From: Cricetomys ansorgei
Taxonomy: Eukaryota > Chordata > Mammalia > Rodentia > Nesomyidae
Direction: 5' to 3'
Length of the DNA: 64,000 nt
NCBI GenBank assembly: GCA_026225945.1
Contig: JAMJFZ010001258.1
Coordinates: forward strand, 10,733,001-10,797,000
A program made the translations under genes and the position numbers. The notes beneath the pieces were generated by a model, which worked only from the letters and a program-made list of their open reading frames with translations, made no database searches and was not told the DNA's origin. This document shows positions 32,762 through 44,371 of the stretch, in pieces. Each line of letters begins with the position of its first letter. Position 1 is the stretch's first letter.

Positions 32762-34219
32762 ATATTGGAAATGCTTTGTATAATTAGGATTACTAACATT
32801 AAAAGGAACTAGTATTTTCTTCCTTCTTAGCTGACAATATCTCTACCTGCATCTGGAGCCAAAATGATTCTTATTCACCATTACTAGTAATGTTCTGTAC
32901 CCACAGCCTACATAAGATTGGCCACTTGTAACTCCCAGTAATTTCATCTTATTTTACCAATTCCCTGTATTTCCTCTAAATCATTTATATATCTCTACAT
33001 GTCTGATTCCTGGCATACATTTATGAAGCACAGGTATATTTTGCAAGCCTAAAATAAAATCCCTTTACCAGTGAGTAGAGTTGCTATAGTTTGTACTTAT
33101 AAAGCTCATGCTTCATTACTCTCTTACACATAGTTCCTTTTGGAATTTTTGAAAGACTTGTATAATCCATGCTACAATAGAGGCTACTTGCAATGAATAT
33201 AGCATCTTCATGTTGACATAAATATTTATATATTCAACACAAGTTTAAACAATAAAGAAAAAAGAATATTACTGATTCAGTTACAATACAAACACTAAAT
33301 TAAATAATAAACACTAAAGGCTAGTACAGAAAAAAATTCAATGTCCAAATATGTGTGACGAAAATGGTGTTTTTATCTCCAAACAGAAAAGTCAATAGAG
33401 CAGTCAGTAAAAAGTTAGGTGTAAACACGATATCAATAAGGGAGGGGAAGAAAAAATAGGAACCAGAAGTGGAAAAACAGACTCCCTGATGCAAAGAACA
33501 AAATGTATATTGTCATTCAGAAAGCATATTTAGGAACTCTGTTATCTTACAAACATGAAACTTTTTCTACCATGTTATTTAAGTAGCACTATAAATCTAC
33601 TTAGAAATGCCTTAAGTATTATGAAAGACAATTTGAGCGTCCTACATACAGAGATGAGAGCAAGGCCAGGCTTTACAAGTTATTCAATTGTCCTCTTACA
33701 TCACAAAGAAAAGGCCCTTTCATCCCTTCTAAGTGCGAGTAAGTGTGGCTTCACAAACTTGTTGAAATTATATGGCATATATGTTTATCTAGACTTTATA
33801 ACATGTAGTAATTAAAAGTTTGATCTATTGTAGTGCAACTCTAAAAGGGAAAGTCTTATTTTACATTTGGAAGGCCCAGACAATCATAAACCCATAGAAA
33901 TAAAATGATCTTACTCCACAAACAGGGGAAGACACGTCTTTAGGATCGAAGAGTAAAAGCATTTAGATTTCTAGGTGTCAGAATGAAGAGGTAGTTTTCA
34001 TATAAATAATAATAGTAAATGACAAATTATACTGTTATCTGTGAAGATTTTCTAAGCAAATGACTCTCTTGCCTGATACAAAACGGAAACAATCCATTCT
34101 TCAAGGTCATCATGTTCTGATATAGCTCTGAAGAATTAAATATATCCATAGATCTCCCCTCTCCAGAAATAAACGGTCTTAAATTCCTACTATGCTCTGT
34201 AAGTGCTTCGCAAAAATAT
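32762..34219. other. unrecognised DNA, no supported gene
   Basis: About 1.45 kb, AT-rich. An 86-codon plus frame (33555-33815) has no recognisable domain. Confidence 0.4.
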
Positions 34220-34330
34220 CCTTTCAACCTCATTTATATCCTATATATTAAGTCAGAAGAAACTGAGACTTGGAGAACCTAAGTAGATTATCAAGGTCAT
34301 ACACCAATGCTGGGGCTTAACAGTCATTTA
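34220..34330 (+). mobile_element. MIR fragment
   Basis: AGAAGAAACTGAGACTTGGA, GAACCTAAGTAGATTATCAA and GGTCATACACCAATGCTGGG match the MIR core (gaggaaactgaggctcagag aggttaagtaacttgcccaa ggtcacacagctagtaagtg). Confidence 0.55.
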
Positions 34331-34758
34331 TTCAGGTAGACATTCCATGAAAGACCAAACATACTTTGATTACTTTGGAAACACAGAAAACTCCAAGACA
34401 GGAGCTTTAAGGTTCTACTGCATAATTTTGATATAATTTATTTATTAATATATATAACAAATATTATTACATTCCAGTCATAATTATTGAAAAAGAGGAT
34501 GTGTTCAGACTTACTGCCCAAATGTCTTCTTTCCTCCCTTCAAGTCATTTCATATTTAGATTTGGAGACAAACAGGAAGCAACATTCATAAAATTTATGA
34601 ATTTTCAGAAGAAGATTGGCCAAGCTTGTATTGAAAAAAAAAAAAGAAAAAAGGAAAAAGTATGGGAGAACAATTATATCAAATCTGATCCCTCTCTATA
34701 GAAACCATCATTGGTATTCTGGTGAACTCTTTTGTATTCCATTTGTATATTGCTACGC
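34331..34758. other. no recognised feature; A-rich run
   Basis: Contains an A/G-rich run AAAAAAAAAAAGAAAAAAGG at about 34637. No gene. Confidence 0.4.
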
Positions 34759-35115
34759 TGTAGTTTGAATGTATCTCCACAATGATATTTTAACAGGAAC
34801 TTATTTGTCAAATAGCTGGGAGCGAGGCCTTCAAAGGAATTAGGATTAGATGAAGTTATGAAGAAAGAGCCCCACAAGATGGGAGCAGGGGATTTCTAAG
34901 AACAGGACAGTCAATGAGTACACGTCATCTGGGTGTCACCTTGTGATGATGCCCACTGCATATGAACAACAAAAGAAGCCACTGCTGTGTTGGCACCCTG
35001 TTCTTGCACATCACACCTTTAAAACCCAGGAACTTCACAAGCTTCTGTTGACTATCATTTGTCTTTTCTGTGATATTTGTGTTGTGACATAGAATCGCCC
35101 AAAGATAATCAATAA
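34759..35115 (+). mobile_element. MLT1/MST-type MaLR solo LTR
   Basis: Starts TGTAGTTTGAATGTATCTCC and continues GGCCTTCAAAGGAATTAGGA, TTAGATGAAGTTATGAAGAA, AGAGCCCCACAAGATGGGAG, TTGGCACCCTGTTCTTGCAC and GTGACATAGAATCGCCCAAA, with AATCAATAAATG at the 3' end. This is the MaLR LTR order. Plus strand, no internal region attached. Confidence 0.75.
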
Positions 35116-35584
35116 ATGCACTTTGCCCACTCTTCTCCATATCTTGAAATATATTTAAGGAACTCTATTTGAATAATAATTGTGATTTCAACCAGCTACG
35201 TTGTGTTTTGTTATGCATATGTGTAGTTATGAATGGGTTGTAAATAGTTTGTGTTATCCTCCTATTGGTTAATATAAAAGATTCCTATTTCTTTATTGTT
35301 ATAGACATTAATGCATTTAATATATTTGCACATTTTTATATTTTTCTTTTAATAAATTGCTGGATAATTTTGAACAAATATTATAAGTTAAATAGAACAC
35401 TGTTCTCTAGAAACATTATAGGATTCTTTTATTTAATAAAAGTAAATAAATTGCTCATTATAAACCATCTTCAGCAACAATAATCTCTGTCAGTCCTGTT
35501 ATTGGACATGGAGCTTTATTGTGAGAATAAAATATTTTATTTTTGTTTATTTTTAAATCTTTCTTTTTCACTGTAAACTAATAA
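35116..35584. other. no recognised feature
   Basis: Very AT-rich DNA. A 72-codon frame (35265-35483) is Ile/Asn/Phe-rich, as expected from base composition. Confidence 0.4.
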
Positions 35585-36130
35585 TTTCACTAGATTTTAA
35601 TCTTGAAGTAGCAAATACAATGTTTATGTTATATACAGCATGTTGTTTAAAAATATGTAGGTGTTGTAAAATGGTTCAATTCAATTAAGCTAATTAAAAT
35701 ATTCATTACCATACTCTCACAATTGTGGTGGAGATACTTTAAATAACTTCAATTGGCAGTTTTTAAGAATATTGTACTTACTAGGTATAGTTACTATATT
35801 GTACAATGTATCTCATGAACTTTTATCTGTTGAGTAGCAGAAACTTTGAATCTCTTAACCAATAATTTTACTATTCCTCTCTCTTTCAGGCCTTGGTAAC
35901 TACCATTGTAGCCTCTGATTTGATAAGCTTAGTTTTGAGGTTTTTTTCCGTATAGGAGAGATCATATAATAATATGTTTTTCTGTGTATAACTTTTTTAT
36001 TTAATATACTCTTTATGAGGTTTAATCATTTGTACAAAATGTACAGATTTTAAGGTTTTATCAGTGTATATGTGTGTGCATTGTATTTTATCTATTCATC
36101 TTCAGATGAAAAAACTGATTATATTTCTTC
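35585..36130 (-). mobile_element. ancient L1M 3'-end, antisense
   Basis: Ordered antisense phrases: TTAAGCTAATTAAAATATTC, ACTAGGTATAGTTACTATAT, TGTACAATGTATCTCATGAA, CCTTGGTAACTACCATTGTA, GCCTCTGATTTGATAAGCTT, AGGAGAGATCATATAATAAT and TCTATTCATCTTCAGATG. These follow the inverted 3' UTR and adjacent region of L1M elements (aagctaattaacatatgc ... ctatagtcacc ... cctggtaaccaccattct ... gtgagatcatgc ... tatccattcatctgttgatg). Confidence 0.75.
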
Positions 36131-37829
36131 ATAAGTGTCCAGGAAAAGGGGGAATAATAGTGTATATTGAAATTCAAAACTCAAGGTGTGACTTCTTCAT
36201 CATGTGTATTTCTTTCATGACATAAGAAAATCAGGAACTAATTGCAGATATTAAGACTAACCAGTATGAGTTAACAACTGTCTTTACTCAAAAGATATGC
36301 ATGTTTGCTTTTCTCAAATATTACCCAAACATATTATAACATATTATAATAATTTTATTAGCATATACAAATAGTGTCTCAATAGGCTAATATTCTTGTT
36401 TAGGTAAAAATTAAATGTTTTATCTTTATATGTTTTGTTTTTATAGCTGTTGGAGATGTTTTGAAGTCTGCCTTGTGCAGCCTTTCTTATGAAGTAAGGG
36501 TTACAATTGACTCCAAATAAATAAGGCTTAAGAACTCAGATATAGTGTCAGAAAACAAAACACAACTCTGAGCAGAATGTGTAAGTCTTTATTTAGCTTC
36601 TTTGCCTCTACGAGTAATAGTTCTAACCTAGCCAGATCACTGATTTTACCTCAAAGTATTACCTGGGTATGTTGGCCTGCTCTACTTTCTACGAATAAAT
36701 CAGTTCTAAGTCTTCATGATATTCTCTGTTGCCACGTGTCACTAATTTCATTTATAGTTACTTCATTAAGAAAAAAAATATAAAGATGATTGACATTAAT
36801 ATTGCAGTATGAACAATGAAACCATAATATGACACTGATTCAGCATCAAGAAATTTTGAATTTCGACAATTGGTAGCAAAATTGAAAGTCTTGGCCAGCC
36901 TCCCCTTTTCATTTTGAGGTACAAATTTGAGGAGTGGGTTTGCCTGCCTGTGAAGGAGACTGAGCAGTTTCAAGGCTTTTCTTACAGAAAGGTTCACTAA
37001 TAATTCTTTTCAGGAAAGCTTTGACAAGAATCATCCGTCTACAAAAACAATATGTACCAAAGAGACTAAAACAGGATTTAATCGTCTTGGAGTGGGAAGG
37101 TCTTTGTAAACCAGGGTTAGCCCTAGACTCTAGGCAATCCTCTTCCATCAGCCTCCTGTTCATCCACTAGATTTCAGGCAATTATTACAAAGTAAAGTAA
37201 TTTTCAAATACTATATAAAATTCTATGCAAAAGTACAAAAAAATCTATGAAATTACTCACATTCTGCAAAACAAGATCAGAAGCAGAAAACTCTGATTCA
37301 TTTCTCAATTCTTTTATTCAAATCAGCCTATTAAAGAAAGTTAGGTATAACTTAGGTCTCATCTATAACACAAAAATTGACTTTATTCCTGTCTCTTAGT
37401 ATATTAAATTGTGTAAAATATAGAGTTTTCTACAACTTTTCCAGGAATAACCTTAGCTATTGGATCAAAGGAAGAATAATTTGGAGCATTAGTCTTGAAG
37501 GCTTAATGCATACTTGTTCTGTACGCAATATTTAAACTATATGTTAAGAATGTGTCCTGATGAGAAACCATACAAATGAATCTAAAGGTCCCATGTGAGC
37601 CAGAGCAAATCATATTTAAAAGTGAATACTTCCTTCTCTGGCCTTCTGGTCACTGAGTGATGATATGATTTCAGGAAGCTGGAAGTTTCTAAAGCTTTGA
37701 TTGGGTTCATAACATCACCTTAAATTTCAAATTGACATTTAACAGGTAGAAGGCTTTCTCTGAAAGCCTGTGATCACTACAAGTAGGGTTTGTATCTGTT
37801 CTATGACCATGCTCTAGCACGAAATATAT
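36131..37829. other. unrecognised DNA, no supported gene
   Basis: About 1.7 kb. It may include further decayed L1M next to 36130. Minus frames of 79 and 84 codons (36758-37163) have no domain. Confidence 0.4.
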
Positions 37830-37918
37830 TTGTTACATTTTTTATGTTATTGTTTGTTATTTTTTTATTTATGTTATTTTTGTATTTTTGTATTTTGTAT
37901 TTGTATATTTGTATTATG
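37830..37918 (+). repeat. T-rich TTTTGTAT-type simple repeat
   Basis: TTATGTTATTTTTGTATTTT, TGTATTTTGTATTTGTATAT and TTGTATTATG form an imperfect T-rich array directly beside the minus-strand L1. Confidence 0.8.
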
Positions 37919-38948
37919 CATATGCCCGAGTGGAATCACTGGATCTTAAGGTAGGTCAGTTTTTAACTTTCTGATGAACTTCTCTTTTGATTTCCATAAT
38001 GACTGTATGAGTTAATACTCCTTCCAGCTATGGAGGAGTGTTCCCCTTGCTCTACATCCTTGGCAGCATGAGCTGTCTCTTGTGTTATTGATCCTAGCCA
38101 TTCTGACAAGTGTTAAGATGCAATTCAAAGTAGTTTTGATTTGCATTTCCCTGATAGCTGAGGATGTTAAACATTTCTTTAAGTGTTTCTCGGCCACTTG
38201 AGTTTCCTCTATTGAGAATTCTCTGTTTAGATCTGTACCCTATTTTTTAAATTTGGTTATTTGTTTTTGTTTTTTTTTTATATCTAATTTGTTGAGTTCT
38301 TTATGTATTTTGGATATTAGGCCTTTCTCAGATGTGGAGTTGATAAAAGACTTTCCACTCTATAGGGTGTCATTTGTCTGAATAGTTGAGTTCTTTGCTA
38401 TGCAGACTTTTCTCAGTTTCATGAGATCCCACTTATTAATTGTTGATCTTAGTGCCTGTGTTAATAGTGTTCTATTTAGAAAATATTTTCCTGTGCCAGT
38501 GAGTTCAAAACTATTCTCCACTTTCTTTTCTACCAGGTTAAGGGCACCTGGAATTATGCTGAGGTTGCTGATCCATTTGGAGTTGAGTTTTGTGCAGAGT
38601 GATAGGTAGGAATCTACTTGCATTCTTCTACAAGAAGCCATCCAGTTTGACCAGCACCATTTGTTGAAGATGTATTCTTTTTTTCAGAGAGTATTTTCTG
38701 CTTCTTTATCAAAATTTATGTGTCCATAAGTGTGTGTTTTTGTATTTGGGTCTTCAGTTTGACTCCACTGATCAAGGTATCTGTTTTTATGTCAATACCA
38801 TGCAATTTTTATTACTATAGAATTGTACTACTATTTGAGATAAAAAATGGTGAGACCTCTCTTAGTTGTTTTATTGCTCAGGATTGCTTTAGCTATTCTG
38901 TTTATTTTATTTTTTATTTGTGTGTGTGTGTGTGTGTGTGTGTATGCG

Positions 38949-38979
<31 letters not shown>

Positions 38980-39368
38980 ATTTCCATATCAAGCTGAGAA
39001 TTTTCCTTTCATATAACATAGCGATATTTACTATGTTAATTCTGCTGATCTAAGAGCATGGTAGATCTTTCCATCTTTTAATATTTTCCTCAGTTTCTTT
39101 CTTCAAATACTTTAAATATTTATCATGCAAGTCTTTCACTTGTTTGGTTAGATAGCCTAAATTGTAACAAGTGTTGCTTCCCTAATTTCTTTCTTAGTGT
39201 GTTTGTCATTTTAACATATGAAGGCTACTGATTTTTGTGAGTTAATGCTGTATCCAACCACTTCGCCAAAAGTGTTTTTCAGCTGTAAGAATTCCTTGGT
39301 AGAATTCTGGGGCCCACTTTTGTATACTATCATGCCAGCTGCCAATAAAGAGACTTTGATTTCTTAAT
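37919..39368 (-). mobile_element. truncated L1 (Lx-type) ORF2 region, antisense
   Basis: About 1.4 kb of antisense rodent L1 covering the 3' half of ORF2 without its 3' UTR. Ordered phrases: AGGAGTGTTCCCCTTGCTCT, TGATTTGCATTTCCCTGATA, GATATTAGGCCTTTCTCAGA, ATCCATTTGGAGTTGAGTTT, CATTCTTCTACAAGAAGCCA, ACCAGCACCATTTGTTGAAG, ATGTCAATACCATGCAATTT, GAGCATGGTAGATCTTTCC, CACTTGTTTGGTTAGATAGC and ACTTTTGTATACTATCATGC. The reverse transcriptase frame is broken by many stops and by a TG array. The short minus-strand frames here are ORF2 remnants, not host genes. Confidence 0.9.
38919..38979 (+). repeat. (TG)n microsatellite inside L1
   Basis: TG run of about 60 bp with ATGCG and TGCG interruptions. It falls inside the L1 ORF2 sequence, replacing or expanding the stretch after GATTGCTTTAGCTATTCTG. 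Confidence 0.95.
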
Positions 39369-39424
39369 ATTTTCAGAGTTTAAATTTTTATCATGAGGAA
39401 TTTTTAAGAAATATTTTTATTAAT

Positions 39425-39580
39425 TCTTTGAAAACAATATTCCAATCTTACAGTGAAAAACTGACATTTAGAGCCATGATAATACGTCTGAATTCACCCA
39501 GCTACGGAGTGGTAAAACAGGAATTTAACCATCTAGGATCGACTCTAGACCCAAATTCTCACGGATTATTGCTTCTGCCG
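39425..39580 (+). mobile_element. MIR fragment
   Basis: TTACAGTGAAAAACTGACAT, TTAGAGCCATGATAATACGT, TTCACCCAGCTACGGAGTGG and GGAATTTAACCATCTAGGA follow the MIR core and 3' part (tacagatgaggaaactga ... tcacacagctagtaagtggc ... ggattcgaacccaggtctg). Confidence 0.5.
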
Positions 39581-39903
39581 AATCAAGGAGGAGAAAAATA
39601 TATCATGAAAATTTTATTTCTGCATAATTTCAAGTTAAGTTTCTTCAATCACAAGTTAAGCTATTTCTCCAATAAGCTTTTGCCCAGGTTAATTCATTTC
39701 CAGGAATAGTTCTACTAGAACTTAAAAAACACAAGGCAGAGAGAATGAAAAAGAAAATTAATCATGTTCGCTGTTCAACTCCCAGGCTTTGTCTGACACA
39801 TAACAGTTCCTCAATAAACATGTATTAAAGGAATAGACTGAGAATCCAGGAGGGAGTTGTCAGATCAAGGCATGTTTGGTATAACTGGGAAGTTGAGAGC
39901 AGC
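39581..39903. other. no recognised feature
   Basis: About 320 bp, nothing supportable. Confidence 0.4.
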
Positions 39904-40270
39904 TGTATTACTTTTCTTATTGTTAGGACCAAAGATCCACCAAAAAGCAATGTAAGGGAGAAAGGCTTCATTTTGGCTCACAGTTTGAGGGGAGCATATG
40001 TAATGGCAGGTACTGGCTCTTGGCTGTGAGCATTCAAGAGGACCTTGCAGCTACTTTCTCACATCTGGGCAGAGCAGGATACAGAGAAAGGAAAGTGACA
40101 GTCTCTTGTCATTTTATCCTTCAACTTTTACTCAAGACCAGCACATGGTAAAATGCCACCCACATTCATGATATGGCGTTCCTTTTCACATAAACCTCCC
40201 TGGGAACATCCTCATGTTTCCTAGGTGATTTTATATCCAATGAAGCTGATAATGAGAATAAACCATTATA
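39904..40270 (-). mobile_element. rodent MaLR-like solo LTR
   Basis: Plus-strand reading from LTR 3' to 5' end: TGTTAGGACCAAAGATCCAC, CAAAAAGCAATGTAAGGGAG, TTCATTTTGGCTCACAGTTT, ATGCCACCCACATTCATGAT, TCCAATGAAGCTGATAATGA and GAATAAACCATTATA. This is the antisense of the common rodent LTR that starts tgtgatggtttatcttgatt. Length about 367 bp, essentially complete, no internal sequence. Confidence 0.8.
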
Positions 40271-40594
40271 GTGGCTTCCTTGGGTCTCTGCAGAGAAACA
40301 CAAACTTGAACTTAGGAATCAATAAGGTATTCTGAAATGTCTGTCCTTTGAGGCACTTGAGTATCCCCTTCTTGTATATAAAAATGGAATCATTTTTTAT
40401 AGTTCGAGCTAATTTGGGCATTAATGAAGAACAGATTCCTTTTAGTATACATGTGATGTCCCCTGACATGGTATGAAATAATTCTAGGTTTCTCAGAAAT
40501 TCTTCCATACTCTCTGGTATCTGACTACATTTACAGCATGTGGAGTCTCTCCTTCTGGTAAGATTTCAGATATCAGAAATCTTATGATAATATT
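40271..40594. other. no recognised feature
   Basis: About 320 bp. An 80-codon minus frame (40266-40508) without domain. Confidence 0.4.
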
Positions 40595-40900
40595 TGTTGG
40601 GGAAGTTTATTCTTAGTTATGTTTGAAATTGTGTTATGCACTGTTGGGTGAGGGGTCTAAGGTGTTCTGTATTGTTTGCAGGTGTTGAATTTCTACGGGG
40701 GATGTTTAATTGCTAATGATCTATACGTGGTTCAGTAGAACAACTGAGGAGTTCTGAAAGAATATAAACACCTGAGACGAGATCTCAGGGTTCCACTGTC
40801 AATTGAGTCTGGCGCTAGCCAGGATAATGGTTCCCTTTGCTAAAGTCTGGCAGAGTTTGGAACCATGAAAATGCCTCCAGGTCTTCCATATGAGGCTATC
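40595..40900 (+). mobile_element. unnamed dispersed element, copy B
   Basis: Starts TGTTGGGGAAGTTTATTCTT and is collinear with 3350-3685 over about 300 bp. It shares GTATTGTTTGCAGGT, TAATTGCTAATG, ACTGAGGAGTTC, GAATATAAACACCTGAG, TTCCACTGTCAAT, ATGGTTCCCT and ATGAAAATGCCT. By eye the two are roughly three-quarters identical with small indels. The start TG and the internal TATA-like GAATATAAAC suggest an LTR, but no terminal CA or target-site duplication was secured. Confidence 0.7.
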
Positions 40901-41059
40901 ACTGTATGTATACTACTACAAATATTATCTAAGGTGGGGAAAACAAAACTGAAGATAAAGAGGAAGATACCGTCTCTAATGTCCCAAATGATCCCACTTA
41001 GAGTAATGTCTTTTGAATATTTTTGTGTGGAAGGGTGTGATATTTGCCTATCTATGTGT

Positions 41060-41358
41060 TTATGCGTGAATGCAGGTACATGCATGCCAGTGTATGTGAG
41101 AAGACCAGAGGAGAACCTCTGGTGTCAGTCGTCACCTTTCACCTCCTTTGACACAGGGCTTCTCCTATGTATGCCAAGTTAGTTGACCCATGATATTCCA
41201 GAAATCATCCTATCTTCACCTCCCATCTCACTGAAGAACTACTAGAATAGTAGACGTGTGTTTTGGTGCCTAGTTTTCTATGGGTTCTTGAGATTGGATT
41301 CAAACTCAAGTCAATGCACTTGCATGACAAGCGCTTGAATCATGTGCCCTTACCCACG
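41060..41358 (-). mobile_element. B4-family SINE
   Basis: Antisense B4: AGGTACATGCATGCCAGTGT, GTGAGAAGACCAGAGGAGAA, CCTCTGGTGTCAGTCGTCAC, TTCTTGAGATTGGATTCAAA, CTCAAGTCAATGCACTTGCA and TGACAAGCGCTTGAATCATG. The middle is strongly diverged. The 105-codon frame at 40865-41182 overlaps this repeat. Confidence 0.75.
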
Positions 41359-41479
41359 GTCCAAAGGAGATATTCTTTCTCTAGTGTTAAAATAATCCTT
41401 TTAGGTTGCCATATATAGTGTATCTCCACTATCTATCCCTAGCATTTCTGCTTTCAGACTTAGATAACCCTTCATTTAC

Positions 41480-42100
41480 CCGTTTATTCGAACATTAATT
41501 CATTCATAAATTCAGTCAATCAGTCATCATCCTATCAGCAGGCACTGTGAGGTGACGAAGAACAAAATAGTTGGAGAAGTTGTCTCAAAGGATCTTATAC
41601 TCAATGGAAAAGGCAACACAGCAATGGACCTCAACAAGACTAAAATGTGATAGGAAAAGGACAGACTATTCTAAACAAAGCATAGAGTTGGGACAACTTT
41701 CAGTCATTTCTGATTTTTATGTATGATCTGAAAAAAAGTAGCTACTGATATTACCAAAGGAGCATAGAAGATCATGTCTGTCCCTTGCATCCTTCCCTTT
41801 CTGGGTCTCTGTTTTATCCTAAAATAAAATTCAGTGTGAGTAAGTTGTTCAGGAGAAAGTAGCTACTGAAAAATTGTAAGCCTAAAAATAAAATAGATGA
41901 GGGTAGCTGACATAATGAAAATCTTTAGGCTCCACCCTTTGTGAATCCTGCCTGGGTTTATCACAGAAATTTGATATGATGGGACTAGTTATTCTGGAAG
42001 GATTGTTCTAACTGCTGCAAAGCAAGAGAGGTCAAGGTGGGGCAAAGACACCTAGGAAAGAGACTGTGAGATTAATACTGTCTAAGAGAGACAGACCAAC
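41480..42100 (+). mobile_element. possible ancient mammalian repeat
   Basis: ATTAATTCATTCATAAATTC and CAGCAGGCACTGTGAGGTGA are followed by AACACAGCAATGGACCTCAA and, further on, GGAAGGATTGTTCTAACTGC. The order resembles the old repeat that reads attcattcaacaaatattta ... ccaggcactgtg ... agatcactctggctgctg. Family name not asserted. A related piece may be at 51.4-51.8 kb. Confidence 0.3.
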
Positions 42101-42640
42101 CTTCCAGAATGGCTGGCCTAGAGAGAAGAAGTCTATTTGCTCACCATGTACAAGGCCCTGATTTCGGCCCTAGGCACCTATATACACAGTTTAAATATTA
42201 ATAAATGTTTAAGTTAATCATCCCTTGTCCTGTGCTTATTCTGTACTTTGCACTGTGGGTGGCTTGTCCAAAATGGATTCAACCATACCTACATAAGAGC
42301 TCTTGGTCTCCCCTTTTCTCAAATGTAAGCAATGTCCCTCACCTTCTTCAGGGGGAAAGTATTTCCTTGTAAGGGCTAGCTCTTTAGAAAACACAGGACA
42401 CCTGACACCCAACTGCTACATGAAGGCAGTTGCCTTTTGAATTTAGAATCTCTAGCAAGAGCGAGCAGAGTTCTTTCTGGAGCTTAGTGCTCTTCTTCCG
42501 TAGGGAGAAAATTAGAAAAATCACTGTATTATCATAACAATGAGGACGGCTGTAGGAATGCAGTGCCATAGATTCTTGTTTCTCTTGTAGAACATGAAGC
42601 AAGGGGAGTTCTTAGCATTTCTGAGTGAGAGACATAATTT
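42101..42640. other. no recognised feature
   Basis: About 540 bp. A 72-codon minus frame (42384-42602) without domain. Confidence 0.4.
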
Positions 42641-42935
42641 ATCCTTCTGGGTTCTAGTTATTCTTTTTCTTTCCCTTCACAGGGAGGTCATTTTGGTAAA
42701 TCGAATCCAGCTGCTATATAAGGGGCAGAGACTTGCAAAAGAGAAAGAAAGAAAAAAGAGGCAATCAATTCCGCTCTTCATCCTTTGTTGTCGGTGCTGC
42801 TCACTGATGCCCCGGTGACTAATGCTATTCTATAACTCCATGTTCACATAATTTCTCCTGGCCTTTGATATTTAAGAGATTCATGCACGGGGGTGCTTAC
42901 GGAATGGGGATGTGTTATCACGCTTGGGTGAGTTA
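42641..42935 (+). other. unique block with splice-like and TATA-like signals
   Basis: A strong acceptor-like pyrimidine tract, TTCTTTTTCTTTCCCTTCAC plus AG, ends at 42682, and a consensus donor GTGAGT begins at 42928. They would bound a 245-bp exon. Inside lie an E-box CAGCTG (42708-42713) directly followed by TATATAAG (42715-42722). A 74-codon frame (42594-42818) crosses the acceptor but stops inside and shows no domain. It could be a non-coding exon, a cryptic promoter or chance. No repeat family was recognised. Confidence 0.2.
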
Positions 42936-44085
42936 ACGCATGACTGGAGGAGGATGGCGGTTCTTGAAGTTGGTTGAACAACACAGTGGAGAGGTAACTT
43001 CTGATTTAACTACCAGCTGTTTCTCTTGAGTTTTTTCCCCTTACAAGCTTTCAAAATCGATAGTAGTTCTTGCTGTGAGTTAACCTGTAAAAGGAGATCT
43101 GGTCTCACATGGATAAAAACGTGCAAAGCTGCTTGCAAGAAATAAAAACTTAAAAAAAAAAAACCCTAAAAAATGTATACCACAGGGCCAGTCCTCATGA
43201 TTAGTTAGGGTGGATCACAGTGAAGAGTATTTGAAAAGTCAGAGAGTAACTGACTTTAATGACAGCTTTGGCATCTCACAAATTGAGTATCTATTTTAAA
43301 TATTAAGCTAGGGAAAGAGAAATGTTAGTAAGGCTGGAAATGTTGATTAAAATGTGTTTCTAAAGAATATAAGTGGCAGAGTGGATTACAAACATGCCTT
43401 GTTATCCCGTGACAGCTACTTTGGGGACCAATTTGAATATTTGAGTCAATTGACATTGTTGTATTTGCATGAAATGATGGCCGATGTCTAAATGGCAGAA
43501 TGTTTACTGCCTTGCTCAGCGAGGTAAGAAGGATGCTCTTGGAGGTGCATGTGGTGAGAGATGCCACCTGCAGGGTGCTCCCAGGATGCTCAGCAGTTCT
43601 CTGATTGATGAGTATGGCCTCTACTGTGCTGGGAAGATGGTAAAACGCTGTGTGGGGAGAGTGATGGAGAGGGGGTAGCTCAAAGCACTTCTACATTTTC
43701 ACTGAAATTGTCCCTTATGGTATTTTTAATCCACATCTGGAGGAAAATAAATATGGCCACAATTATTAACACATTCTGTAAGAAGTAAGTCAAGAGCCAG
43801 TTAGACTGCACAGGTGTCCGTTATCAGAATCTCAGCAGAGGCCTGTTTAGATGCCACAGGTGGGCTGCAGCTAAGACCAGGAGAGAAGAGCTTGAAAGAG
43901 ATGCTCAACTACAGAATGCTAATTTTTCAAGAAAGGAAATCAGTGAATGAGATTAGAGGAATCCACTGGAGTGTGGCTTGAGAGAGAGCAAAGGAGAGCA
44001 GGGAAACCAAAAATAAATGTATTATACAAAAGTCTAAAATGTTTTTCTAGTGGAGAACAACTTCTTGGAGGGTTTTATTTTTGTT
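42936..44085. other. unrecognised DNA, no supported gene
   Basis: About 1.15 kb, with an A-run at 43152-43163. An 80-codon minus frame (43325-43567) and 64-codon plus frame (43484-43678) have no domain. Confidence 0.4.
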
Positions 44086-44100
44086 TTTTGTTTCTGATTT

Positions 44101-44119
44101 TGTTTGTTTGTTTGTTTGT
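44101..44119 (+). repeat. (TTTG)n short repeat
   Basis: TGTTTGTTTGTTTGTTTGT, followed by AGACAGG. It might be the poly-A end of a vanished minus-strand SINE, but no SINE body follows. Confidence 0.85.
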
Positions 44120-44210
44120 AGACAGGTTGAGTTTGACTCATCCCCCTCCCGGACTGACCTGAGATAATTCGCATGTGTTTATTAAGTAATATCATTTTGA
44201 ATACAAGGGA

Positions 44211-44332
44211 GTACCTCCCCTTCCCCTCTCTCTGTGCCATTCTATCTTTCTGACTATCTTTGTGTCTCTGTCTGTCTCTGTCATTGTCTCTCTCTTTCTC
44301 TCTCTTTTGTGCTGTTAATGTGTATGTGTGCT

Positions 44333-44369
<37 letters not shown>
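44211..44369 (+). repeat. pyrimidine-rich tract grading into (TG)n
   Basis: CTCCCCTTCCCCTCTCTCTG and TGTCTCTGTCTGTCTCTGTC, then a run of CTCTCTTTCTCTCTC, then a perfect TG array of about 35 bp from 44335. Confidence 0.9.

Positions 44370-44371
<2 letters not shown>

Noticed and set aside
44101..44160. Possible minus-strand B1 after a TTTG run (AGACAGGTTGAG)
   Set aside because: Only about ten bases resemble B1 and no SINE body follows.
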